Origin: an uncultured Eubacteriales bacterium
GTDB taxonomy: Bacteria; Bacillota; Clostridia; Christensenellales; Aristaeellaceae
DNA length: 59,613 nt
Assembly: GCA_902778995.1 (NCBI GenBank)
Contig: CACYZW010000006.1
Coordinates: 16,755 to 76,367 of the forward strand
Reading direction: 5' to 3'
Shown one piece after another: positions 44,501-52,116 of the stretch; the stretch's first letter is position 1, and the number at the start of each line of letters is the position of its first letter. The position numbers and the translations under genes were made by a program. The notes beneath the pieces were generated by a model, which was not told the origin of the DNA, ran no database searches, and saw only the letters and a list, made by a program, of their open reading frames with translations.

Positions 44501-45087
44501 AAATCCATGTACAGCAGCGCCGGATTGTCGCCCCTTTCCCGCATGGCCTCCTTGCCGGCCTCGGCCAGCTCAAAGAAATAGGTCATGCTGGGCAGCCCGG
44601 TCAGGTAGTCGTAGTAGCTGGCCCGCAGGATGCTCTCCTCATGCAGGGCGTTGCTCAGGGATTCGTTCAGCACCGTGCCCTCGCGATTCTTGCCTTCGCT
44701 GTAGACGCCCTCGTCCGCATACCAGATCTGCGCAAGGCGAACGCCGGTCGGCGTGAACACATGCTTGCCGTAGGCGTGAATGACGATATACCCCGCGCCC
44801 TTCGGATTTTTCAGGCGGTAGATCGATTCAAAACGGCCTCTATCCCGCATGAAGCGATAGACGGCGTTTCCCACCCGCGCAACGTCGTCGGGATGTACGT
44901 TTCTGTAGGTATCGTGATTCATGGCGGCGTAGACCGCTGCACGATCCGCAGAGCCCACCAGCTCGCAAAAACCGTCGGATACGGCGAGAGTCACGATGCT
45001 CTGATCGACGAGCTGAAAGACCGCGAAGGGAACCGGCATGCTCTCCATGAGACGTTGATCCTGTTCTGAAAAGCGGTATCTATCCAT
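41593..45087 (-). CDS. Multi-domain GGDEF/EAL/PAS-like/GGDEF cyclic-di-GMP protein
   Basis: A 1164-aa soluble protein. In order: a PAS domain (~5-130), a degenerate GGDEF (loop RIGADHF, ~160-310), and an EAL domain (~320-570) with EEALSRW, SVNLSR, EITES, MDDFGSGYSS, IKLDMRF and CEGVER. Then come a short PAS (~610-700), two of the ~120-aa sensor repeats also found in the 1321-aa protein (~720-845 and ~850-975), and a C-terminal GGDEF with GGDQF (~1000-1150). Both cyclase loops deviate, so phosphodiesterase output is the more likely activity. The ATG at 45087 follows GGGGAG by 8 nt; an earlier in-frame ATG at 45126 has no such site. Confidence 0.88.
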   Translation of the reverse strand: MDRYRFSEQDQRLMESMPVPFAVFQLVDQSIVTLAVSDGFCELVGSADRAAVYAAMNHDTYRNVHPDDVARVGNAVYRFMRDRGRFESIYRLKNPKGAGYIVIHAYGKHVFTPTGVRLAQIWYADEGVYSEGKNREGTVLNESLSNALHEESILRASYYDYLTGLPSMTYFFELAEAGKEAMRERGDNPALLYMDFSGMKFYNTRHGFAEGDKLLREFARVLIRVFGAERCCRIGADHFAVQTEERGLQEKIRRMFAECQQMNGGKSLPLHVGVYPRQSERVHTSVACDRAKLACTAIKGQYGMAVNYYSQHLNDDAEKKQYIIENIDRAIEEKWIKVYYQAIIRVANDRVCDEEALSRWIDPVRGFLSPADFIPALEESKLIYKLDLYVVEQVLEKMKRMTEVGMYPIPQSVNLSRSDFDMCDIVEEIRRRVDDAGIARSMLTIEITESVIGSDFEFMKGQVERFQKLGFQVWMDDFGSGYSSLDVLQSIHFDLIKLDMRFMQQFNSGDECRIILTELARMAIGLGVETVCEGVERVEQIEFLREIGCTKAQGFYYSKPIPFDTILEFVESGKDIRLENPEESEYYATLGRVNLYDMATIAGDSAGEGDDSLRRYFDTLPMAIMEVNGSQVRYTRCNRSYRDFMERLYGVTPTDQTLDSCGLPSGHGAAFMGAVMRCSRDGNRAVVDEPINDKTTIHSFIRRVAVNPVTGAAAIAVAVLAIVDEPRSAGTSFADMSRALSSDYINLYYVDTETNQFIEYTPDAGLGDLAVERRGADFFNASAKDAQLFIYKGDREAFIEAFTREKVLRTLDEHGTFTLTYRLLMDGNPVYVHMKAVRMRTDRKHIIIGVSNVDAQMRQKEAMARLEAEQATYSRINALTKGFICIYTVDPDTGHYVEYSATRDYAGLNLPKEGEDFWAQSRKASVQHVYSEDVEKFQTMLTRDKVMVEIRDNGLFTVQYRMILDGEPTYVSCQAALVEEKDGPQLIVGINNIDDQVRREQDYERKLAAARSRANLDTLTGVKNRMAYDSMSQNLARQIEDGQSVRYAIALCRVLGLGHVNQTQGKDAGNRLIREGCAIICNTFKHSPVFRVGGDQFAAIAQGHDYETIDALAEALKDSNRKNRESGGAVIACGIARYDGSGSVAAVFERADALCRWDGEHQPE

Positions 45088-45137
45088 ACGCTGCACTCCC
45101 CGGTTGATTTGGCACTTGGGTATCATTTCACAAATAT

Positions 45138-45167
45138 ATTATACCATGATGACACCGGGTTTGTCCA
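45138..45167 (-). promoter_or_regulatory. Sigma-A-type promoter of the second GGDEF/EAL gene
   Basis: Minus strand: -35 TGGACA (45162-45167), 18-nt spacer, -10 TATAAT (45138-45143). TTATGGACA and TATAATATATTTGT are identical to the promoter at 5683-5711. Confidence 0.72.
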
Positions 45168-45344
45168 TAACAAATATCCTGCGCTCCATGGGCGTTTTAA
45201 TAAAGAAGGCCGCCCAAAACACCCATCCGCATGGAGACATCCGTTCTGGCGGCTGATCGTCGCCGCTACAGAGTGGTCTGCGCTGTATTGGGTGTCCTGA
45301 GGCAGCCCTGTAACGATTCGGTCCTGTACGTTCGCCCGGCTGAA

Positions 45345-46760
45345 TTATGCGCTCTGCCGCGCGCGGTTCAGCTTGACCACATAGAACGCGAAGCAGGCGA
45401 CGGCGAAGACGCATCCCACCGGATACCCGATGCCCGCGCCCAGGCGGAAGCCCTCGTTCGCCATCAGTATGTAGGTCATGGAGACGGCGGACATGAAGGT
45501 CGCGGGCAGGGCGGTGATGAGGCTCGTCAGCTTGTTGGCGTTGGTCTTGAGCAGATAGGCCGTGGCCACCCACAGGGAAATCATCGCCAGCGTCTGGTTG
45601 GACCAGGAGAAGTAGCGCCAGAGCACGTTGAAGTCCAGCTGGGTGAGCACGGCGGAGACGGCCAGCAGCGGGATCGTCACCACCAGGCGGTTCCTGATGG
45701 GCTTCTGGTTCAGGTTGAAGACCTCGGAGAGGATCAGACGCGCGCTTCTGAACGCCGTGTCGCCGGAGGTGATCGGGCAGGCGATGACGCCCACGATGGC
45801 CAGCAGGCCGCCCACCGCGCCCAGCATGCCGGTGGAGATGTCGTACACCACGCCGGACTGGCCCAGGTTGGTCAGCGCCTCGTTCAGGCCGCCGGTCGCG
45901 CCGTAGAAGGCCACGCCGCCCGCGGCCCACACCAGCGCGATCACGGATTCAGAAATCATCGCGCCGTAGAAGACCCTGCGCCCCTCTCGCTCGGAGGTGA
46001 TGCACTTTGAAATCACCGGCGACTGCGTGGCGTGGAAGCCGGAAATCGCGCCGCAGGCCACGGTGACGAACATATAGGGCCAGACGGGCAGGTTCGACGG
46101 ATGCAGGTTTTGAAGCGTCAGTTCAGGCAAATGGAAGCCGCCGAAGATCGTGCCGCCCAGTATGCCCACCGCCATGACGATCAGCACCGTGCCGAACACC
46201 GGGTAGAGCCTGCCGATAATCTTGTCAATGGGCAGCAGCGTCGCCAGCACGTAGTAGAGCAGTATGACGACGACCCACAGCATGGTGTCGTTCTCCATCG
46301 GGGTAAGCCTTGCGATCAGCGCCGCGGGGCTGTTGACGAACACCGTGCCGGTCAGCAGGAGCAGCACCACCGAAAACAGGCGCATGCCCCACTTCGCGCC
46401 GTTGCCCAGATAGATGCCGGACAGCTCGGCGATGGACTTGCCCTCGTGCCGCTCGGAAACCATGCCGACCATATAATCGTGCACCGCGCCGCCCAGCACG
46501 GAACCGAATACGATCCACAGGAACACCACAGGGCCGAAGCACGCACCCATCAGCGCCCCGAAGATGGGGCCCGTGCCCGCGATGTTCAAGAGCTGCACCA
46601 GGAAGGCGCGCCAGGGCTTCATGGGCATGTAGTCCACGCCGTCGTTCATGCTGTTGGCTGGGGTGACGCGATCATCCGGGCCAAAGGTTCTCTCCACCAG
46701 CCTGCCGTAGGTCATGTATCCGACCAGCAGCGCAAGAAATGAAAGCAACAACGTAATCAT
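45345..46760 (-). CDS. cstA: CstA-family carbon starvation / pyruvate-peptide transporter
   Basis: A 471-aa protein with about 12 membrane helices and family blocks TPANSMNDGVDYMPM, NIAGTGPIFGALMGACFGP, HDYMVGMVSERHEGKS and ACPITSGDTAFRSARL. This is the short Firmicutes form (E. coli CstA is ~700 aa). Family members are linked to pyruvate or peptide uptake when carbon is scarce; the substrate here is unproved. An extended -10 promoter may lie at 46890. No paired LytTR or LytS-type regulator is adjacent. Nothing convincing lies in 45168-45344. Confidence 0.92.
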   Translation of the reverse strand: MITLLLSFLALLVGYMTYGRLVERTFGPDDRVTPANSMNDGVDYMPMKPWRAFLVQLLNIAGTGPIFGALMGACFGPVVFLWIVFGSVLGGAVHDYMVGMVSERHEGKSIAELSGIYLGNGAKWGMRLFSVVLLLLTGTVFVNSPAALIARLTPMENDTMLWVVVILLYYVLATLLPIDKIIGRLYPVFGTVLIVMAVGILGGTIFGGFHLPELTLQNLHPSNLPVWPYMFVTVACGAISGFHATQSPVISKCITSEREGRRVFYGAMISESVIALVWAAGGVAFYGATGGLNEALTNLGQSGVVYDISTGMLGAVGGLLAIVGVIACPITSGDTAFRSARLILSEVFNLNQKPIRNRLVVTIPLLAVSAVLTQLDFNVLWRYFSWSNQTLAMISLWVATAYLLKTNANKLTSLITALPATFMSAVSMTYILMANEGFRLGAGIGYPVGCVFAVACFAFYVVKLNRARQSA

Positions 46761-46889
46761 TCGGATTCCCTTCTTTTCGGGGTTATTTGCTGTGCCCTGA
46801 CAGCATCACGGTATTCCGGGCATCGGTCATGCGCCCAGGAGAACGGTCAGTCGATCCGTCGCCCTTTCTGCAATTTGACCCTCAATATG

Positions 46890-46920
46890 ATTTTACCACA
46901 ACAAAGTTAAATTCAGGCAA
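46890..46920 (-). promoter_or_regulatory. Possible cstA promoter
   Basis: Minus strand: extended -10 TGGTAAAAT (TAAAAT at 46890-46895) with TTGCCT 19 nt upstream (46915-46920). Spacing is slightly long. Confidence 0.4.
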
Positions 46921-47128
46921 ATTTGCACGGATGTAATATTACAAATTCTATTGTAAAATTACAGCATGCCGTTTTCATTCCAGTCCACGTACAGTGGGCG
47001 TCGGACAATTTCATATTGCATACGTAGATAATTAACGCATTGCTGTGATACAATGCAGATGCAGCAAAGGCGTTTCGATCCGCCGACTGAAATACCGATT
47101 CCAGATCAGCGTGTGCTTCGACAGTCTA
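46921..47128. other. AT-rich intergenic region upstream of the MATE gene
   Basis: No gene. It is locally AT-rich (GTAATATTACAAATTCTATTGTAAAATTAC contains TGTAATATTACA-like symmetry near 46943-46956). A possible -10 TACAAT at 47049-47054 reads toward the MATE gene without a good -35. Confidence 0.35.
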
Positions 47129-47286
47129 GAGTGTGTTTTTAAATGGAAGGAGATGCAGTTTCGGATGGATTTGACTGTATTTCAAGGCGCTTTTCCGCAG
47201 CTTTAGTGGACCCTAAGGCAAGGAAAAGCAACACAGAAATGCAGTCAAAGACGCCGAAAATGCACTTCAGGCATTTAGAAACACAC
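47129..47286. mobile_element. Intact MITE, 158 bp, TA-flanked (GTGTGTTT family)
   Basis: Terminal inverted repeats GAGTGTGTTTTTAAATG and GAGTGTGTTTCTAAATG (one mismatch in 17) are flanked on both sides by TA. No coding capacity. TA target duplication and short ends fit IS630/mariner-type non-autonomous elements. It sits 95 bp upstream of the MATE gene. Confidence 0.8.
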
Positions 47287-47381
47287 TCTAACATGCGCAC
47301 CGGGAAACGCGCTCTGAAATGTCAAAGGCGCTCCGCGGAATTGCCGGTATGCGCCGAGAGGCGTATGAAAAGAGGTCTCCC

Positions 47382-48758
47382 ATGAATACGATACCCATGA
47401 CGACAGGCGCGCCCTGGAAGCACATCGTCCGGTTCGCGCTTCCCGTGCTGCTGGGTTCCCTGCTCCAGCAGCTCTACAATACCGCAGACGCCATCGTCGT
47501 CGGCAATTTCTCCGGCGAGGCGTCGCTCTCCGCCGTCGGCACAACGGGCAGCTTTACCTTTCTCTTCCTCGCCATCGCCATGGGCTTCTCCGCCGGCAAC
47601 GGCGTGATCGTCGCCCAGCACTACGGCGCAAAGGATATGGCGAAGGTGCGGGAAAACGCTTCGACGGGCATACTGTTCCTGATGGCGCTGGGCGTGGTGT
47701 TCGCGGCACTGGGGTTCGCCGTCGCGCGCCCGGCGTTTTCCCATCTGGTCGGCGTGCCGGAGGGCTATCTCGACCTCACGGTGCAATATTTCCGCATCTA
47801 TGCCCTCGGACTGATATTCCAGTACGGCTACAACATCTTTTCGTCCATACTGCGCGCGGTGGGCGACAGCGCGGCCACGCTGTATTTCCTGCTGATCGCT
47901 TCGGTGCTGAACATACTGCTGGACCTGCTGTTCGTGGCCGCGTTCCATTGGGGCGTCGCAGGGGCCGCCGTCGCGACGGTCATCGCCCAGGCCGGCTCCT
48001 TTGCCGCCGCATACGTCTACATGCGGCGGCGCTACCCCATCTTCCGCTTCGCCCTGTCCGACTACAGGTGGAACCCGCCCCTGATCCGCAGGACGGTGGC
48101 CATAGGCTTCCCGATCTCCCTGCACCTGATGATCGTCTCTGTCGGCCTGACGCTGATCCAGCGCGCCGTCAACGGCTTCGGGCAGGCCATGACCGCCTCC
48201 TTCACGGTGGGCAACCGCATCGAACAGTACCTGAACCTGCCCTTCAACGCCTTCCAGACCACGCTGGCCACCTATACCGGCCAGAATATCGGCGCGGGAA
48301 AGATGGATCGGGTGAAGCTGGGCACGCGGCAGACGATGGCCATGTCGCTGGCATCCACGCTGGTCATCTCCGGCGCGATATGGCTGCTGGCGCAGAACAT
48401 CATCCGCCTGTTCGGCCTGAGCGACCAGGCCGCCGCGTACTGTCTGTCCCACCTGAGGACCGTCGCGATGGTCAACGTCATACTGTCGCTGTACGTGCCG
48501 CTGTTCGGCGTGTTCCAGGGCGCGGGGCACAGCGGCTTCCCCGCAATCGTCGCGGCCCTGTCGCTGTCGGCCAGGGTCGTCACCACCTATCTGTTCAAGG
48601 ATTCGCCGTTCCTGGGCTACCGCATCATCTGGTGGAACGGGCTGTTTGGCTTCGGCCTGGGCCTCGTCGCCAGCTGGACCTTCTATCTCAGCGGGCTCTG
48701 GCAGAGGGGCATGGGCGAGCGGGATTCAAGGGGCGCTGAAGGGCATCTCCAAAACTGA
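47382..48758 (+). CDS. MATE-family multidrug/metabolite exporter
   Basis: A 458-aa protein with ~12 membrane helices in two MATE repeats: the N-half has PVLLGSLLQQLYNTADAIVVG, the second half begins with GFPISLHLMIVSVGLTLIQRAVN. It is probably a Na+- or H+-driven antiporter of the DinF/NorM-like branch; the substrate is unknown. The ATG at 47382 was chosen because AAAAGAGG precedes it and homology begins there; upstream in-frame sequence belongs to the region next to the MITE. It converges with the VanY gene, leaving only 22 bp. Confidence 0.92.
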   Translation: MNTIPMTTGAPWKHIVRFALPVLLGSLLQQLYNTADAIVVGNFSGEASLSAVGTTGSFTFLFLAIAMGFSAGNGVIVAQHYGAKDMAKVRENASTGILFLMALGVVFAALGFAVARPAFSHLVGVPEGYLDLTVQYFRIYALGLIFQYGYNIFSSILRAVGDSAATLYFLLIASVLNILLDLLFVAAFHWGVAGAAVATVIAQAGSFAAAYVYMRRRYPIFRFALSDYRWNPPLIRRTVAIGFPISLHLMIVSVGLTLIQRAVNGFGQAMTASFTVGNRIEQYLNLPFNAFQTTLATYTGQNIGAGKMDRVKLGTRQTMAMSLASTLVISGAIWLLAQNIIRLFGLSDQAAAYCLSHLRTVAMVNVILSLYVPLFGVFQGAGHSGFPAIVAALSLSARVVTTYLFKDSPFLGYRIIWWNGLFGFGLGLVASWTFYLSGLWQRGMGERDSRGAEGHLQN

Positions 48759-48780
48759 TTTTGCAGGCAATTTGGCGGTA

Positions 48781-49806
48781 TCAGCAGTACCCCTGGGTCA
48801 CGATTTCCCAGCCGCTGTCTTCGCTGCGGGCAAGCCACCATTCGTAATCGGTGTATTCCGTGTCAGCCTCCCAGGCGCCGACCTGTTCCTTCGGCGCGTG
48901 GAAGTCCATCAGGAACTTCGCGACACTGGTGTATTTCCCGTCCTTGCTGATCCCGTTCAGCCACTTCAGGTTTTCCCCGGTGCAGTTCGCGTCTCCGGCA
49001 TAGCGGATGCTGTGAAGCTCGCAGCCCTCCCAGGTGGCAAACTGGCACTTGATCTGTACGACCGCCTCCATCAGCGCCTCCTCCGTATAGTTTGCGGAGC
49101 TCCCGAGGTCGATGGTGACAGCCGGCGCTTTCATGCCGCTGAGATACTCCTCCAGCGTGATGTCCTTCTCCGTGATCTCCTTCGCAATGTCCGCGCTGTC
49201 CACATAGCGGATATGCCAGGGCTCGTAGCCGTAGCCGGTGATATGCTCGCGGCCCTCGAGATAGCGCAGGATAAAGCCGTAATCGGCAAGCCTGGCATGG
49301 ATCTTTTCCCAGATCCGGGGATACTGCACCATGTCCTCGTTGTAATACACGTCGGTGAAGCTGCCGTCCTCGCCCTTCAGCTTGAAATACAGATCCAGCG
49401 CAAGGCCGGTGTGGTGCTCGGAGTAGCCGGGCGTGGCGACGGTCTTGGCCGCGTAGTCCGCCCCGTATTTTTCGATAAAGCGATCCATGATGTCCTGCTG
49501 TGCGGCTACGCTGCGGCGGGCGGAATCCAGCTCGAGGTAGATGCCCTCGTTGGCTTCCAGGGCCTCCTTCAGCGCCAGGTAGGCGTCGTAAGCCTTCGCC
49601 TCGACCTCCACCGCATCCCCCACGGAATTGGTGATCGTGACGGTCTGCAGGGCTTCTTCCCAGCCCTCCGGCAGGGGATTGAGCTTGTTGACCAGCGCCA
49701 GATAATCGATCCCGTCGGCAGGGTCGCTTTTCTCCGCCCATGCGGCCACGGTTCCGGCGCCGATAAGCATCGCCGCAACGAGCAGTAATGCCGTGATTTT
49801 CTTCAT
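48781..49806 (-). CDS. VanY-type D-alanyl-D-alanine carboxypeptidase (M15B)
   Basis: A 341-aa exported protein: signal peptide (~1-24), then an M15B domain (~45-225) with SARRSVAAQ, the zinc motif SEHHTGLALDL and the catalytic/ligand block EPWHIRYV. The C-terminal ~105 residues (NYTEEALMEAVVQIKCQF ... WEIVTQGYC) form a small extra domain of the kind seen in secreted Clostridia proteins, function unknown. The expected role is trimming the terminal D-Ala of peptidoglycan stem peptides. No van resistance genes are present, so it is probably housekeeping. Confidence 0.9.
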   Translation of the reverse strand: MKKITALLLVAAMLIGAGTVAAWAEKSDPADGIDYLALVNKLNPLPEGWEEALQTVTITNSVGDAVEVEAKAYDAYLALKEALEANEGIYLELDSARRSVAAQQDIMDRFIEKYGADYAAKTVATPGYSEHHTGLALDLYFKLKGEDGSFTDVYYNEDMVQYPRIWEKIHARLADYGFILRYLEGREHITGYGYEPWHIRYVDSADIAKEITEKDITLEEYLSGMKAPAVTIDLGSSANYTEEALMEAVVQIKCQFATWEGCELHSIRYAGDANCTGENLKWLNGISKDGKYTSVAKFLMDFHAPKEQVGAWEADTEYTDYEWWLARSEDSGWEIVTQGYC

Positions 49807-49834
49807 GTTCGTTTCCCTCCTTATCAGTTGTCAG

Positions 49835-49908
49835 TGAAATACCCCATAATTAACGGGACGAATCTCAACCGTCATGCCGAACGCCCTGTGCATCATGGGG
49901 CGTTTCCC
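49835..49908. repeat. Possible diverged CCGCATAAT-family palindrome
   Basis: GAAATACCCCATAAT at the left and ATCATGGGGCGTTTCCC at the right are imperfect inverted repeats with the same shape as the 72-85 bp copies, but much internal sequence differs. Confidence 0.35.
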
Positions 49909-49931
49909 TTCCCGGGCATTCTTGCCTGTAC

Positions 49932-49970
49932 ACAATCCCCCGGCTCTGAATGTCAGAGGCGGGGGATTGT
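49932..49970 (-). terminator. Hairpin after the first sugar ABC cluster
   Basis: ACAATCCCCC / GGGGGATTGT arms enclosing CTCTGA/TCAGAG. It lies 15 nt beyond the last permease stop (minus strand). The T-run is poor, so termination strength is uncertain. Confidence 0.55.
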
Positions 49971-49985
49971 GCGTCGATGGTAAAA

Positions 49986-51038
49986 TCAGTTGTTCTTCCT
50001 GCGCTTGCCGCGATTGGCGAGCACCACGCTTTGCAGTATGATGAAGAAGCCGAGCATCGCGCCGCTGGCCATCTCCTGCCACCAGGAGGCGTTCAGCGGG
50101 CTCAGGGCGATGATCTTCTGGATGGTCGCGAGGATCATCACGCCGAAGAACGTGCCGATCACGTTGCCCACGCCGCCGGTCAGCAGCGTACCGCCGATGA
50201 TCGAGGCCGCGATGGCGTCCATCTCGCTGCGCATGGCCACGCTGGCGTTGCCCGCAGGCTTGTGCATGAGGAATACGTATCCCGCAAGGCCGCTGAGCAG
50301 GCCGCTGAGCACATAGCTCCAGAAGCAGGTGCTCTTGATGTTGATGCCCAGCATCAGCGCGCTCTGCCGGTTGCCGCCCAGGGCGTAGATGTTGCGGCCA
50401 AAGCGCATGTAGCGCAGCATCAGGGCCATCAGGATGACGACGCAAATGGCGATCAGGGCGCCGATCTCCAGCTTGGCGGGGATCAGGTTGCCGTTCTGGG
50501 CGACGTAGCCCAGCCAGGGTATCTTGATCTTGGCCTTCACCAGCGCCAGGAAGCCCTCGTGGGCCACCTTCACCGGGTTGACCGAAAGCATCGTGGTCAG
50601 GCCCCTGGCCAGGAACATGCCGGCCAGCGAGACGATGAAGGGCTGTATCTCCAGGTAGCTGACCAGGAAGCCCATCATCAGGCCGAAGCCCAGGCCGATG
50701 CCCAGGGCCAGCAGCACCGACAGCGGTATGGACAGCCCGCCGGTATGGGCGTTCAGGAATATGGCGCAGGCCATACAGGTCAGGCTGATGACGCCGCCCA
50801 CGCTGATATTGATGCCGCCGCCGATCATCACGACGGTCAGCGCGCAGGCGATGATGATCAGCGCCGCGTTGTCGTTGAGCAGGTCGAAGATCTGCTGTAC
50901 CTTCAGGAAGCCGCCGCCCAGGAAGATCATCGCCAGGGCGTACATGACGACGAATATGCCGATGCTGATGGTCATCAGCAGCTGGGCGTCGGTGAGGGGC
51001 TCTCTGCCCCGGGTGCGTTTGTTGTTCGCGCCGTTCAC
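49986..51038 (-). CDS. Galactofuranose-type ABC permease (YjfF-like), cluster 1
   Basis: A 350-aa inner-membrane permease of the RbsC/YjfF family with ~9-10 helices. Family signature: MIGGGINISVGGVISLTCM (~95-113), ALGGNRQSALMLGI, and the C-terminal IIGGTLLTGGVGNVIGTFFGV. It starts with GTG directly abutting the TGA of the preceding permease, so translation is coupled. Together with the second permease, ATPase and binding protein it forms a sugar importer. YtfQRT-YjfF takes up galactofuranose in E. coli; the sugar here is inferred only by similarity. Confidence 0.9.
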   Translation of the reverse strand: MNGANNKRTRGREPLTDAQLLMTISIGIFVVMYALAMIFLGGGFLKVQQIFDLLNDNAALIIIACALTVVMIGGGINISVGGVISLTCMACAIFLNAHTGGLSIPLSVLLALGIGLGFGLMMGFLVSYLEIQPFIVSLAGMFLARGLTTMLSVNPVKVAHEGFLALVKAKIKIPWLGYVAQNGNLIPAKLEIGALIAICVVILMALMLRYMRFGRNIYALGGNRQSALMLGINIKSTCFWSYVLSGLLSGLAGYVFLMHKPAGNASVAMRSEMDAIAASIIGGTLLTGGVGNVIGTFFGVMILATIQKIIALSPLNASWWQEMASGAMLGFFIILQSVVLANRGKRRKNN

Positions 51039-52115
51039 TCAGCCCACCCCCTTCCTGAGGGCGGGATTGATGCCGCCGTGCTTTTTCTTCTTCATCAGCG
51101 CGGCCAGCTTTTCCTTCACAACCGGAGAACCGGCCACCACGATGATGATGATGACGATGGCCTTGTAGGCCTTGACGTTGACCGGGCTGACGTTCATGGC
51201 GTACAGCGTGGTGGTCAGCATCTGAATGATGTACGCGCCCAGTATGCTGCCGCTGATCTTGAACTTGCCGCCGCCCAGGTTGTTGCCGCCGATGGCGACC
51301 GCCAGTATGGCGTCCATTTCAATGTCCACCAGCAGCGTCTTGTGGTTCAGCTGGCCCAGGCGGCTGATGCCGATCACGCTTGACACCGACACGCACACGC
51401 CCAGCAACACGAAGCTGAGCAACTTGATGACGGTGGGATTGATGCCGTTCAGCCGCGCCGCGCCCTGGTTGATGCCCACGGACTGGGTATACAGGCTGAT
51501 ATTGGTAAATTTGAACACCAAAGCCAGCAGCAGGCCCACCAACAGCACCGCGAAGATCGGCGTGGGCACCGGTATGCCGGGTATGGTCATGCCGATGGCG
51601 CTGAGGATGGGGCTGTTCAGCTGGGGCGTGGCGTCGCCGTTGATCCAGTAGGCGATGGAGCGTCCGCAGGAATACAGTATCAGCGTGGCGATCATCGGCT
51701 GAATCCGGAACACGGCCACCAGCGTGCCGTTGAACAGCTTGAACAGTATCGTCGCCAGGCAGCAGGCGATCAGCCCCAGCACCACCGAGGGGCCGGTGAT
51801 GGCACCCATGCCCTGCAGCACCTTTACGAACACCGCGCCGGAAATCGCGCCCACCGCGCCCACGGAGATGTCCTGGCCGCCGCAGGCCGCAGTCACCAGC
51901 GTCATGCCCATGGCGATGATGGCCAATTCGCTGGCGCTGTCGATGATGCTGATGAGATTGCCGGTCAGCACCTTGCCGCCCATGCTGTTTTCCGCAATCC
52001 TGATGGCAAAGAAGCCCGGATCCCGGAAGAGGTTAAACAGCAGCAGCAGCGCCAGGGCGATCAGCGGAATCAGCAGTTGGCCCAGATTGGCAATCCATTT
52101 CTTGCGCCGTAACAT
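51039..52115 (-). CDS. Galactofuranose-type ABC permease (YtfT-like), cluster 1
   Basis: A 358-aa permease with hallmark MTLVTAACGGQDISVGAVGA and the C-terminal VAIGGNNLGGGKFKISGSILGA. Start ATG at 52115 lies 1 nt after the ATPase stop codon and ~9 nt after GGGGGGTGAG; an upstream TTG at 52136 is possible but overlaps the ATPase more. It heterodimerises with the neighbouring permease. Confidence 0.9.
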   Translation of the reverse strand: MLRRKKWIANLGQLLIPLIALALLLLFNLFRDPGFFAIRIAENSMGGKVLTGNLISIIDSASELAIIAMGMTLVTAACGGQDISVGAVGAISGAVFVKVLQGMGAITGPSVVLGLIACCLATILFKLFNGTLVAVFRIQPMIATLILYSCGRSIAYWINGDATPQLNSPILSAIGMTIPGIPVPTPIFAVLLVGLLLALVFKFTNISLYTQSVGINQGAARLNGINPTVIKLLSFVLLGVCVSVSSVIGISRLGQLNHKTLLVDIEMDAILAVAIGGNNLGGGKFKISGSILGAYIIQMLTTTLYAMNVSPVNVKAYKAIVIIIIVVAGSPVVKEKLAALMKKKKHGGINPALRKGVG

Positions 52116-52116
52116 C

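Noticed and set aside
41605-45069. Very long open frame on the + strand opposite the GGDEF/EAL gene
   Set aside because: It is antisense to a gene with clear domains. High GC with G/C-ending codons leaves the opposite frame open; translation is low-complexity with no ribosome-binding site.
45109-45300. Small + strand frame between the GGDEF/EAL and cstA genes
   Set aside because: It runs antisense through the promoter of the GGDEF/EAL gene and has no ribosome-binding site or recognisable sequence.
46921-47128. Riboswitch or other leader RNA before the MATE or cstA genes
   Set aside because: The region is AT-rich with small symmetries but no recognisable riboswitch core or terminator pair was found.
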